DNA from: Candidatus Nanopelagicales bacterium
GTDB lineage: Bacteria; Actinomycetota; Actinomycetes; S36-B12
Direction: 5' to 3'
Length of the DNA: 11,219 bases
Assembly (NCBI GenBank): GCA_018399515.1
Contig: JAGYOB010000281.1
Location: forward strand, 1 to 11,219
A program made the translations under genes and the position numbers. Below the pieces are notes generated by a model. The model was not told the origin of the DNA. It made no database searches and saw nothing but the letters and a program-made list of their open reading frames with translations. Positions 1-6,397 of the stretch are shown here, piece by piece (position 1 is the stretch's first letter; each line of letters opens with the position of its first letter).

Positions 1-279
1 CGGGCGGCGACAGCCGGTGGGGGAGCCCCCGCGGTGTTCAACGCAGCCGACGAGGTCGCTGTCGGGGCATTCTTGGCAGGTGACCTGACTTTCACCGGCA
101 TCGTCGATACCGTCGCAGCCGTCCTCCAGGAGTACCTGGGTGGTGATGGGGCCGGGCCGCCCGGCGAGGGCGCGCTCGGAGTCGAGGGGAACGCCTGGAC
201 CCTCGAGCGCGTCCTTGAGTCGGACGCTTACGGCCGTCGCCGGGCGGCTGAGATCATCGGGGCTGGCCCCAATGCATGA
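1..279 (+). CDS. dxr: 1-deoxy-D-xylulose 5-phosphate reductoisomerase, C-terminal end (partial, 5' end outside window)
   Basis: The reading frame is open from base 1 and stops with TGA at 277–279, so only the last 92 residues are present. DXR is a cytosolic enzyme that converts DXP to MEP with NADPH, the committed step of the MEP isoprenoid pathway. The diagnostic segment is APAVFNAADEVAVGAFL, which matches the family's conserved NAANE-V-AFL stretch in the C-terminal domain; the usual second Asn is Asp here. The catalytic and NADPH-binding parts lie upstream, outside the window. Placement directly before an M50 protease and ispG matches the order dxr–rip1–gcpE in mycobacteria. The stop overlaps an ATG (ATGA, 276–279), but the downstream gene more likely starts at 309. 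Family assignment rests on this motif plus context. Confidence 0.9.
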   Translation, partial: RAATAGGGAPAVFNAADEVAVGAFLAGDLTFTGIVDTVAAVLQEYLGGDGAGPPGEGALGVEGNAWTLERVLESDAYGRRRAAEIIGAGPNA

Positions 280-296
280 CCGGATCGTGGAGAGAG

Positions 297-304
297 GGAG
301 GTGA
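297..304 (+). promoter_or_regulatory. Shine-Dalgarno of the site-2 protease gene, decides the start
   Basis: GGAGGTGA at 297–304 is a near-consensus ribosome binding site. The GGAGG core is 7 nt before ATG 309. It lies inside the extended frame that would begin at ATG 276, so that upstream ATG (overlapping the dxr stop) is unlikely to be the main start. Confidence 0.8.
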
Positions 305-308
305 GGCG

Positions 309-1625
309 ATGCTCGAAGTAATCGGCATCATCGCGTTCTTCGTCATCATCATGGCCTCGATCGGGCTGCACGAGATCGGCCACCTCGTTCCCGCTAAAGC
401 TTTCGGGGTCAAAGTGACCGAGTACATGGTCGGCTTCGGCCCGACCCTGTGGTCGCGCAAGCGAGGCGAGACCAACTATGGGCTCAAGGCGATCCCGGTC
501 GGGGGATACATCCGGATGGTCGGCATGCTGCCTCCGCCGAAGGACGCCCCCGAGGGCACGGCTCGCTCTTTGACGACCGGTCGCGTGGGGACATTCGTCC
601 AGCAGGCACGTGAGCAGGCACTCGAGGAGATCGCTCCCGGGGATGAGAACCGAGTGTTCTACAAGCTGCCGGTTTTCAAGCGCGTCATCATCATGCTGGG
701 TGGACCGTTCATGAACCTGGTGATCGCGTTCGTGCTGTTCGCGGGAGTGCTGGTCGGTATCGGTCTGCCCGAGCCCACCACCCAGGTGAATGCCGTCGTC
801 GCCTGCGCACCCAGCAGCACGAATCCTGCGGGCGCCCAAAACGCGGATGGTGAATGCCCGGATGGCCCGACACCTGCGGCAGCCGCGGGACTGCAACCCG
901 GTGACGTCATCACCCGGTTTACCGGCCAAGCGGTCGCGAACTGGGATGAATTGACCACTCTGATCCGCGACACCCCACCGGGACCGGTGTCGTTGGTCAT
1001 CGAACGTGAGGGCGTCGAGCAGGCGCTCACCGTGGACCTGATCACGATCACCCGACCCGTCGTCGATGAGGCGGGTCAAGAGACTGCGCAGACCGTCACG
1101 ACGGGATTCCTCGGGGTCCGACCGGATTTCATCTACGTCAGTCAACCGCTGTCCAGTGTGCCCGCCGAGATGTGGGATCTCACGGAGCGTTCGGCCGTGG
1201 CGCTGGTGGGACTGCCGGTGCGGTTGTACGAACTGGTGACCGACACGCTCATCGGCGGGGAGGAGAGATCCATCAACTCTCCGGTCAGCGTCGTGGGAGC
1301 CAGTCGCCTCGGGGGTGACATCGTCGCGTCCGAGGAATCCTTCCCTGCGAAAATGGCCATCTTCTTGAGTCTGGCCGCGTCATTGAACCTGTTCTTGTTC
1401 CTGTTCAATCTGCTGCCGATCCTGCCGCTTGACGGCGGCCATGTTGCCGGAGCGCTGTACGAGGGTCTGCGACGCAGAATTGCCCGGATCCGCGGGAAAC
1501 CCGACCCCGGACCCGTTGACATTGCTCGGATGCTCCCGGTCGCCTACGGGGTGGCAATGGTCCTCATCGTCGTCGGCGGCGTCGTCATCTTCGCCGATCT
1601 GGTGCGCCCCCTGAGCCTGTTCTGA
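309..1625 (+). CDS. rseP: Site-2 intramembrane zinc metalloprotease (M50, RseP/Rip1-like)
   Basis: A 438-residue membrane protease predicted to cut transmembrane substrates such as anti-sigma factors (regulated intramembrane proteolysis). Visible elements in order are: N-terminal membrane helix with zinc motif HEIGH at residues 21–25; second helix about 126–150 (follows FKRVIIMLGGPFMN); a loop with two cysteines (VVACAP, GECPDG); a PDZ domain with GLQPGD at 194–199; third helix about 349–372 (NLLPILP); LDGGH at 374–378 carrying the third zinc ligand Asp375; last helix about 411–433. All catalytic residues are present and the length is typical. Start 309 is chosen for its strong Shine-Dalgarno; ATG 276 would add 11 unlikely residues (TGSWREGGEA region). 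Position between dxr and ispG matches Rip1 of Mycobacterium tuberculosis. The substrate cannot be inferred. Confidence 0.94.
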   Translation: MLEVIGIIAFFVIIMASIGLHEIGHLVPAKAFGVKVTEYMVGFGPTLWSRKRGETNYGLKAIPVGGYIRMVGMLPPPKDAPEGTARSLTTGRVGTFVQQAREQALEEIAPGDENRVFYKLPVFKRVIIMLGGPFMNLVIAFVLFAGVLVGIGLPEPTTQVNAVVACAPSSTNPAGAQNADGECPDGPTPAAAAGLQPGDVITRFTGQAVANWDELTTLIRDTPPGPVSLVIEREGVEQALTVDLITITRPVVDEAGQETAQTVTTGFLGVRPDFIYVSQPLSSVPAEMWDLTERSAVALVGLPVRLYELVTDTLIGGEERSINSPVSVVGASRLGGDIVASEESFPAKMAIFLSLAASLNLFLFLFNLLPILPLDGGHVAGALYEGLRRRIARIRGKPDPGPVDIARMLPVAYGVAMVLIVVGGVVIFADLVRPLSLF

Positions 1626-1680
1626 GTCTCGGTGGGTGCCTCGACCTGAGGAATCTGTGCATGTCGGGGATACTGGTGTG

Positions 1681-2859
1681 GTGAGCATCGACCTCGGGAT
1701 CCCCGCCCCTCCGCCACCCATCTTGCATCCACGTCGCCCCACCCGTCAGGTGCTGCTGCGCCATGACACCCATCCCGTGGCTGTTGGCGGAGACGCCCCG
1801 GTGAGCGTTCAGTCGATGACGACGACACTGACCGCTGATATCAACGCGACCTTGCAGCAGATCGCCGAACTGACCGCTTCTGGATGCCAGATCGTGCGGG
1901 TGGCCGTGCCCAGCCAAGACGATGCTGATGCCCTTCCGGCGATCGCGAAGAAGTCCGGGATCCCCGTCGTCGCCGACATCCACTTCCAACCCAAGTACGT
2001 CTTCGCGGCTCTCGAGGCCGGATGCGCCGGCGTGCGAGTGAATCCGGGAAACATCAAGAAGTTCGATGACAAGGTCGCCGAGATCGCGCGTGCCGCGAAG
2101 GACATGGGAACACCGATCCGAATCGGCGTGAACGCCGGATCGCTGGACCCCCGGTTGATGGCGAAGTACGGCAAGGCCACACCGGAGGCTCTGGTCGAGT
2201 CGGCGTTGTGGGAGGCCTCGCTGTTCGAAGATCACGGCTTCTCCGACATCGTCATCTCGGTCAAGCACCATGACCCGGTCACCATGGTGCAGGCCTACAC
2301 GCTGCTGTCCGAGCAGGCTGACTATCCGCTGCATCTGGGCGTTACCGAAGCGGGACCCGCGTTCCAGGGCACGATCAAGTCGGCGGTCGCATTCGGTGCG
2401 CTGCTGTCCCAGGGCATCGGCGACACCATCCGGGTGTCCCTGTCTGCTCCTCCGGTGGAGGAGGTCAAGGTCGGTATCGGGATCCTCGAGTCATTGAACC
2501 TTCGTCAACGGGGCTTGGAGATCGTCTCGTGCCCGTCATGTGGTCGCGCTCAGGTGGACGTGTACACCTTGGCCGAGCAGGTGACCGCTGGACTCGAAGG
2601 TCTGGAGGTGCCGTTGCGAGTTGCCGTGATGGGCTGCGTGGTCAACGGCCCGGGAGAGGCACGCGAGGCGGACCTCGGGGTCGCGTCAGGCAACGGCAAG
2701 GGTCAGATCTTCGTCAAGGGCGAGGTCATCAAGACCGTTCCCGAGGCGCAGATCGTGGAGACTCTCATCGAAGAGGCCATGAGGTTGGCCGAAGAGATGG
2801 GAGTCGATCCGATGGAGGACGACAGCGCCGCTGGCGGTGCCGTCGTCACCGTCTCCTGA
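1681..2859 (+). CDS. ispG: 4-hydroxy-3-methylbut-2-en-1-yl diphosphate synthase (IspG/GcpE)
   Basis: Cytosolic [4Fe-4S] enzyme that converts MEcPP to HMBPP, the penultimate MEP-pathway step. The 392-residue protein has an N-terminal TIM barrel (PVSVQSMTTT, ADIHFQPKYVFAA, GVRVNPGNI, RIGVNAGSLD, GVTEAGPAFQGTIKSA) and a C-terminal cluster domain. Cluster ligands are visible: Cys284 and Cys287 in CPSCGR, Cys319 in GCVVNGPGE, and Glu326. The C-terminus VVTVS is the same as I recall for the mycobacterial enzyme. Start: GTG 1681 gives VSIDLGIPAPPP, aligning with actinobacterial N-termini such as MT-LGMP. GTG 1678 (7 nt after GGGGA at 1666–1670) or GTG 1657 (after GAGGA at 1648–1652) remain possible, adding 1 or 8 residues. 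It lies 55 nt after the protease gene, probably in the same transcript. No defect is seen. Confidence 0.95.
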   Translation: MSIDLGIPAPPPPILHPRRPTRQVLLRHDTHPVAVGGDAPVSVQSMTTTLTADINATLQQIAELTASGCQIVRVAVPSQDDADALPAIAKKSGIPVVADIHFQPKYVFAALEAGCAGVRVNPGNIKKFDDKVAEIARAAKDMGTPIRIGVNAGSLDPRLMAKYGKATPEALVESALWEASLFEDHGFSDIVISVKHHDPVTMVQAYTLLSEQADYPLHLGVTEAGPAFQGTIKSAVAFGALLSQGIGDTIRVSLSAPPVEEVKVGIGILESLNLRQRGLEIVSCPSCGRAQVDVYTLAEQVTAGLEGLEVPLRVAVMGCVVNGPGEAREADLGVASGNGKGQIFVKGEVIKTVPEAQIVETLIEEAMRLAEEMGVDPMEDDSAAGGAVVTVS

Positions 2860-2888
2860 CGAATCGGTCACCGTCTCCGGACGAGTCC
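2845..2888 (+). repeat. 22-bp imperfect tandem duplication across the ispG stop codon
   Basis: Copy 1 (2845–2866) and copy 2 (2867–2888) both begin GTCACCGTCTCC and match at 19 of 22 positions. Copy 1 encodes the end of IspG (V-T-V-S-stop); in copy 2 the stop-forming T has become G. The second copy lies in the gap before the GNAT gene, so the coding end of ispG is unaffected. It looks like a slipped-strand duplication that has since drifted. Confidence 0.8.
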
Positions 2889-2896
2889 ATCACCGG

Positions 2897-2902
2897 CATA
2901 AT
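2897..2902 (+). promoter_or_regulatory. Possible -10 element for a leaderless GNAT transcript
   Basis: CATAAT at 2897–2902 differs from TATAAT at one base. A transcript starting 7–10 nt downstream would begin at or just before GTG 2909 / ATG 2912. No Shine-Dalgarno precedes those codons, which fits leaderless translation, common in actinobacteria. No convincing -35 hexamer is seen (TCTCCG at 17-bp spacing). This is an inference from position only. Confidence 0.35.
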
Positions 2903-2911
2903 GAACCGGTG

Positions 2912-3748
2912 ATGACCGCGCAGGTGCGTTCGCTGCGCGCATCCGACGCGCCCGACGTTCGACGGCTGATCGATCAATCACCGGCCGGCCACTGCTTCAT
3001 CGCCTCTCGGATGGAAGCTGTCGGTGGGGATCTGTCTCGGATGGGCTTTGAAGCCTGGGGATACGACAGCGGCGGTGTTGTGCGAAGTGCGCTGTTCCTG
3101 GGTGCCAATGTCGTTCCGATGGCCACCGATGATGCTGCCCGCGCCGCGTTCGCGGCCAGGTTGAGACTAACCGGCCGACGAGGATCGTCACTCGTGGGAT
3201 TCGCGGATGAGGTCCTCGACCTGTGGCGGTTGATCGAACCGGGTTGGGGGATCCCGCGCGAGGTCCGGTCGAACCAGCCACTGTTGACCATCGATCACCC
3301 GTCGTCGCTGCCGATCGATCCGAGCGTGCGCCTCGTGCGAGCCGATGAATTGGATGCGCTGCTGCCAGCCTGTATCGCGATGTTCACCGAGGAGGTCGGA
3401 GTCTCCCCGGTCGCGGGGGGAGCGCACGGAACCTACCGTGCACGGGTTGCCGAGCTGATCCGTGAAGGTCGCGCACTAGCGCGGATCGAAGACGGGCAGG
3501 TGGTCTTCAAGGCCGAGATCGGTGCGGTGAGTTCACAGGCCTGCCAGATTCAGGGGGTGTGGGTCGAACCGAGTCGGCGTGGACGAGGTCTCGCCGAGCC
3601 GGGGATGTCGGCGGTGGTCGCGTACGCGCTCCGTAATATCGCGCCGGTCGTGAGCCTGTATGTCAACGACTACAACACGCCGGCGCGCAGAACGTATCGG
3701 TCGGTCGGATTCGCCGATTCCGGTCGTTTCGCCACCGTGCTGCTGTAG
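2912..3748 (+). CDS. GNAT-family N-acetyltransferase with extra N-terminal domain (DUF4081-like)
   Basis: A 278-residue protein; the C-terminal half, about residues 150–278, is a GNAT fold that would use acetyl-CoA. The signature is VWVEPSRRGRGLAEPGM: the acetyl-CoA pyrophosphate loop R-R-G-R-G is at residues 222–226, followed by VSLYVNDYNTPARRTYRSVGF, the usual β-strand/α-helix end of the family. The N-terminal half (VRSLRASDAPDVRRLIDQSPAGHCFIASRM region) resembles the DUF4081 domain found in the mycobacterial neighbour Rv2867c, which also sits after gcpE. Start ATG 2912 is preferred, with GTG 2909 adjacent; there is no Shine-Dalgarno, so it may be leaderless or coupled. The frame stays open upstream to 2837, but that part overlaps ispG and lacks family resemblance. 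The acetyl acceptor is unknown. Confidence 0.87.
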   Translation: MTAQVRSLRASDAPDVRRLIDQSPAGHCFIASRMEAVGGDLSRMGFEAWGYDSGGVVRSALFLGANVVPMATDDAARAAFAARLRLTGRRGSSLVGFADEVLDLWRLIEPGWGIPREVRSNQPLLTIDHPSSLPIDPSVRLVRADELDALLPACIAMFTEEVGVSPVAGGAHGTYRARVAELIREGRALARIEDGQVVFKAEIGAVSSQACQIQGVWVEPSRRGRGLAEPGMSAVVAYALRNIAPVVSLYVNDYNTPARRTYRSVGFADSGRFATVLL

Positions 3749-3766
3749 CTGCTGTAGCTGCTGGGC
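3740..3766 (+). repeat. 9-bp tandem repeat doubling the GNAT stop codon
   Basis: CTGCTGTAG occurs at 3740–3748 and again at 3749–3757, followed by a partial copy CTGCTGGGC (3758–3766). Because the unit is 9 bp, the frame is kept and a second in-frame TAG (3755–3757) follows the real stop (3746–3748), so any readthrough would add only two leucines. Confidence 0.85.
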
Positions 3767-3797
3767 ACTGTGTTCGTGCCGGGCCTAGGGCGTGGTC

Positions 3798-3827
3798 TTA
3801 CACGATGCTTCGGCCGATCGCTATCCT
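3798..3827 (+). promoter_or_regulatory. Possible proS promoter
   Basis: TATCCT at 3822–3827 fits the actinobacterial TAnnnT -10 pattern. TTACAC at 3798–3803 is a weak -35 candidate at 18-bp spacing. The 124-nt gap between the GNAT stop and proS leaves room for a promoter. The call rests only on motif likeness. Confidence 0.3.
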
Positions 3828-3844
3828 CAACAGACTGCCGACTC

Positions 3845-3849
3845 AGGAG
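3845..3849 (+). promoter_or_regulatory. Shine-Dalgarno upstream of proS, displaced by a duplication
   Basis: AGGAG at 3845–3849 is 9 nt before ATG 3859, an ideal distance, but that ATG is out of frame with proS. The true proS start ATG 3873 is 23 nt away, too far for direct use. In the inferred pre-duplication sequence, ATG-TTG-AGA-ATG would have followed this site by 9 nt. Confidence 0.7.
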
Positions 3850-3852
3850 TGA

Positions 3853-3880
3853 CAAGCCATGTTGAGCAAGCCATGTTGAG
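3853..3880 (+). repeat. Perfect 14-bp tandem duplication over the proS start
   Basis: CAAGCCATGTTGAG occurs at 3853–3866 and immediately again at 3867–3880 with no mismatch. Fourteen is not a multiple of three, so the ATG in the first copy reads a different frame from the ATG in the second. The identity of the copies suggests a recent slipped-strand event or a sequencing/assembly artefact. Confidence 0.95.
3859..3879 (+). CDS. 6-codon upstream ORF (MLSKPC) before proS
   Basis: ATG 3859 is ideally spaced from AGGAG and reads six codons to TGA at 3877–3879. The stop lies 4 nt past ATG 3873 and 2 nt before ATG 3882, the two candidate proS starts. A ribosome ending here could re-initiate on proS. 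It was created by the 14-bp duplication and is probably not functional as a peptide. Whether it is translated is unknown. Confidence 0.45.
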   Translation: MLSKPC

Positions 3881-5672
3881 AATGTCGACCTTGTTCGTGC
3901 GCACCCTGCGCGATGACCCCGCCGATGCCGAGGTGCCCAGCCATCGGCTCCTGGTGCGCGCGGGATACGTCCGGCGAGTCGCGCCGGGGATGTTCAGTTG
4001 GCTGCCACTCGGCTATGCCACCTACCGCAACATCGAGCGCATCGTTCGAGACGAGATGGATGCTGCGGGGTTCCAGGAAGTGCACTTCCCTGCCTTGCTG
4101 CCCAAGGAGCCCTATGAGCGCACCAACCGGTGGGTGGAATACGGCGAGACGCTCTTTCGCTTGGTCGACCGCAAGGGTGGCGACTACCTCCTCGGACCAA
4201 CTCATGAGGAGATGTTCACCCTGCTGGTCAAGGGCGAGTACTCCTCCTATAAGGATCTGCCGCTGGTGATCTATCAGATCCAGACCAAATATCGGGATGA
4301 AGCGCGGCCTCGAGCAGGAATCCTGCGTGGCCGGGAGTTCGTGATGAAAGACTCGTATTCATTCGACATTGATGACGCCGGCCTAGAGGTGTCCTATCAG
4401 CGACATCGTGATGCCTACATCGCCACTTTCGACAGGCTCGGATTGGACTACGTCATCGTGTCCGCGATGTCCGGTGCGATGGGGGGTTCACGAAGCGAGG
4501 AGTTCCTGGCTCCTACGGAGTTCGGCGAGGACACGTTCGTCCGGTGCGGATCGTGCGACTACGCCGCGAATGTCGAAGCGGTGGTGACACCGGCGCCGGC
4601 CCCGTCGACAACCGAGGGACTCCCACCAGCGACCGTCCATGACACGCCGGACACTCCGACCATCGAGACACTCGTAGATGTTTCCAATGCCCGTGGTGAG
4701 ACCGCGCGTGCTGATCGACCTTGGCAGGCCGGCGACACGTTGAAGAACGTTGTCCTGATGGTGACCGAACCCGATGGCAGTCAGGCACCTCTGGTCATCG
4801 GGGTGCCCGGTGATCGCGATATCGATCTCAAGCGCCTCGAGGCAGCCTTGCATCCAGCGCAGGCACGCCCCTTCGAGGAAGCGGATTTTGCGGCACAGCC
4901 GAATCTGGTCAAGGGATACATCGGCCCCCGGGCACTGGGAGCAGAGCGCGGGCTCAGGTATCTGGTGGATCCCCGGATCGTGACGGGTACGCAGTGGATC
5001 ACCGGTGCCGATGAACCCGGTCGTCATGTCTACGGCCTCGTCGCCGGACGTGACTTCTCCTGGGATGGGGTCATCGATGTTGCTGAGATTCGCGAGGGAG
5101 ATGATTGCCCGAATTGTGCGGCCACACTGGTGATGGCTCGAGGTATCGAGATCGGCCACATCTTCCAACTGGGCCGCAAGTACGCCGAGGCACTGGACCT
5201 CACGGTGCTCGACGAGTCCGGAAAGGCCACGGTCGTCACCATGGGTTCGTATGGTCTCGGGGTGTCTCGTGCGGTGGCCGCTGTTGCCGAGCAGCATCAC
5301 GATGAACGGGGCCTGTGCTGGCCGCGTGCCGTAGCCCCGGCTGACGTGTACCTCATCGCCGCGGGCAAGGATGACGCAGTGTTCGAGGCGGCAGAACGTC
5401 TGGCGGAGTCTTTCGAGCGGTCGGGTGTGCGCGTCTTGTTCGACGATCGGCGCGGGGTCTCTCCCGGCGTGAAGTTCAACGACTCGGAGTTGATCGGCAT
5501 CCCCACGATCGTCGTGGTCGGCAAGCGACTGGTCGATGGTTTCGTCGAGGTCAAAGACCGCGCCACGGGGGAGCGTCTCGATGTTCGTGTCGACGACGTC
5601 GTCGACACCATCGCCAGGTTATGCGAGAACGACCCGAACGCCGACTCTGTAGCCGCGAACTTCATCTCATGA
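3873..5672 (+). CDS. proS: Prolyl-tRNA synthetase (bacterial type with editing insertion)
   Basis: A 599-residue cytosolic class II enzyme that charges tRNA-Pro. Motif 1 region is PGMFSWLPLG. Motif 2 is R141-D-E through REFVMKDSYSF (154–164). Motif 3 is GLGVSR with Arg466. A YbaK-like editing insertion (INS) of about 170 residues lies between motifs 2 and 3 (roughly 232–405, with TLKNVVL and KGYIGPRALG). The C-terminal anticodon domain has GVRVLFDDRRGVSPGVKFNDSELIGIP. Two CxxC pairs flank the insertion (Cys225/228 and Cys412/415), a possible zinc site that I do not recall in the mycobacterial enzyme. Start ATG 3873 (MLRMSTLF) matches the actinobacterial N-terminus of type MITRMSELF; ATG 3882 is the alternative. 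The frame is open from GTG 3792, but that extension shows no homology. Start context is disturbed by a 14-bp duplication. Confidence 0.95.
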   Translation: MLRMSTLFVRTLRDDPADAEVPSHRLLVRAGYVRRVAPGMFSWLPLGYATYRNIERIVRDEMDAAGFQEVHFPALLPKEPYERTNRWVEYGETLFRLVDRKGGDYLLGPTHEEMFTLLVKGEYSSYKDLPLVIYQIQTKYRDEARPRAGILRGREFVMKDSYSFDIDDAGLEVSYQRHRDAYIATFDRLGLDYVIVSAMSGAMGGSRSEEFLAPTEFGEDTFVRCGSCDYAANVEAVVTPAPAPSTTEGLPPATVHDTPDTPTIETLVDVSNARGETARADRPWQAGDTLKNVVLMVTEPDGSQAPLVIGVPGDRDIDLKRLEAALHPAQARPFEEADFAAQPNLVKGYIGPRALGAERGLRYLVDPRIVTGTQWITGADEPGRHVYGLVAGRDFSWDGVIDVAEIREGDDCPNCAATLVMARGIEIGHIFQLGRKYAEALDLTVLDESGKATVVTMGSYGLGVSRAVAAVAEQHHDERGLCWPRAVAPADVYLIAAGKDDAVFEAAERLAESFERSGVRVLFDDRRGVSPGVKFNDSELIGIPTIVVVGKRLVDGFVEVKDRATGERLDVRVDDVVDTIARLCENDPNADSVAANFIS

Positions 5673-6391
5673 CATCGGGGTCTGTCACGGTGAAGGCAGT
5701 CATCTTCGACTGGGGTGGCACGCTGACTCCATGGCATGACATCGACCTGGTAAGTCAATGGGAGGAATACTCCCGCGTCTACAACCCCGACGATGCCACC
5801 CTTGCTCAGCGGCTCGCGGACGCCGAACTCGCCCAGTGGCGAGAGCAGCAGGCCACCCGCGGTGCCAATGGCACCGGAACGCTCGACCACATCTGGGCGG
5901 CGGCAGGTGTAGACACGGATTCGCCGCAGCATCCGGCCGCGGTGCATGCCTATCTGCGTGGGTGGGATCCCCACACGGTCGCCGACCCGGATGCGGTTGA
6001 CACCCTGGCCCGGCTATCGGCCGATGGTTTAGGAATCGGTGTGCTGTCGAACACCATGTGGCCATCGGAGCATCATGAAGCCGTGTTCGCGCGCGATGAA
6101 CTTCTCGATTACATCGATGTGGCCGTGTATTCCAGCGAATTACCGGTAGCCAAACCGCATCTGGCCGCGTTTGAAACTGTTCTCGACGGACTGGGGGTGT
6201 CGGCGGCGGAAGCTGTGTTCGTGGGAGATCGCCCATGGGATGACGTTCACGGGGCACAGCAGGTGGGGATGCGGGCCATTTTGATCCCGCATTCGCGGCT
6301 CGGTGACCAGGCTGTTGATGTCCATGTGCAGCCAGACGCGATCGCCCATCGATTATCCGACGTCGTCGACATCGTCCGCTCCTGGCGGTAA
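5669..6391 (+). CDS. HAD-superfamily hydrolase, substrate unknown
   Basis: A 240-residue HAD protein, predicted cytosolic phosphatase-like hydrolase. Motif I is FDWGGTL with nucleophile Asp14. Motif II is in VLSNTMWP. Motif III is Lys162 in VAKPHLAAF. Motif IV is VFVGDRPWDDVHGA with Asp187 and Asp191/192. A helical cap of type I lies between motifs I and II (about 25–110). The second acidic residue of motif I (D+2, the usual general acid/base of HAD phosphatases) is Gly16 here, so chemistry may differ. ATG 5669 overlaps the proS stop (ATGA) and no Shine-Dalgarno is visible, pointing to translational coupling. GTG 5690, just before KAVIFDW, is an alternative start. The substrate cannot be named. 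Confidence 0.88.
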   Translation: MTSGSVTVKAVIFDWGGTLTPWHDIDLVSQWEEYSRVYNPDDATLAQRLADAELAQWREQQATRGANGTGTLDHIWAAAGVDTDSPQHPAAVHAYLRGWDPHTVADPDAVDTLARLSADGLGIGVLSNTMWPSEHHEAVFARDELLDYIDVAVYSSELPVAKPHLAAFETVLDGLGVSAAEAVFVGDRPWDDVHGAQQVGMRAILIPHSRLGDQAVDVHVQPDAIAHRLSDVVDIVRSWR

Positions 6392-6397
6392 CCACAC

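Noticed and set aside
228..1145. 305-codon minus-strand open frame over the site-2 protease gene
   Set aside because: Antisense shadow in GC-rich coding DNA; its protein is His/Asp/Arg-rich without family motifs, while the plus strand has HEIGH, PDZ and LDGGH.
1636..1680. Longer IspG N-terminus from GTG 1636
   Set aside because: Family proteins begin near the LGIP segment; no ribosome binding site supports 1636.
3792..3872. N-terminal extension of ProS from GTG 3792
   Set aside because: No Shine-Dalgarno, residues unlike any ProRS N-terminus, and the region would hold the promoter; known actinobacterial proteins start near MLRMSTLF.
4488..5300. 270-codon minus-strand open frame over proS
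   Set aside because: Lies fully inside proS and shows no recognisable domain or ribosome binding site.
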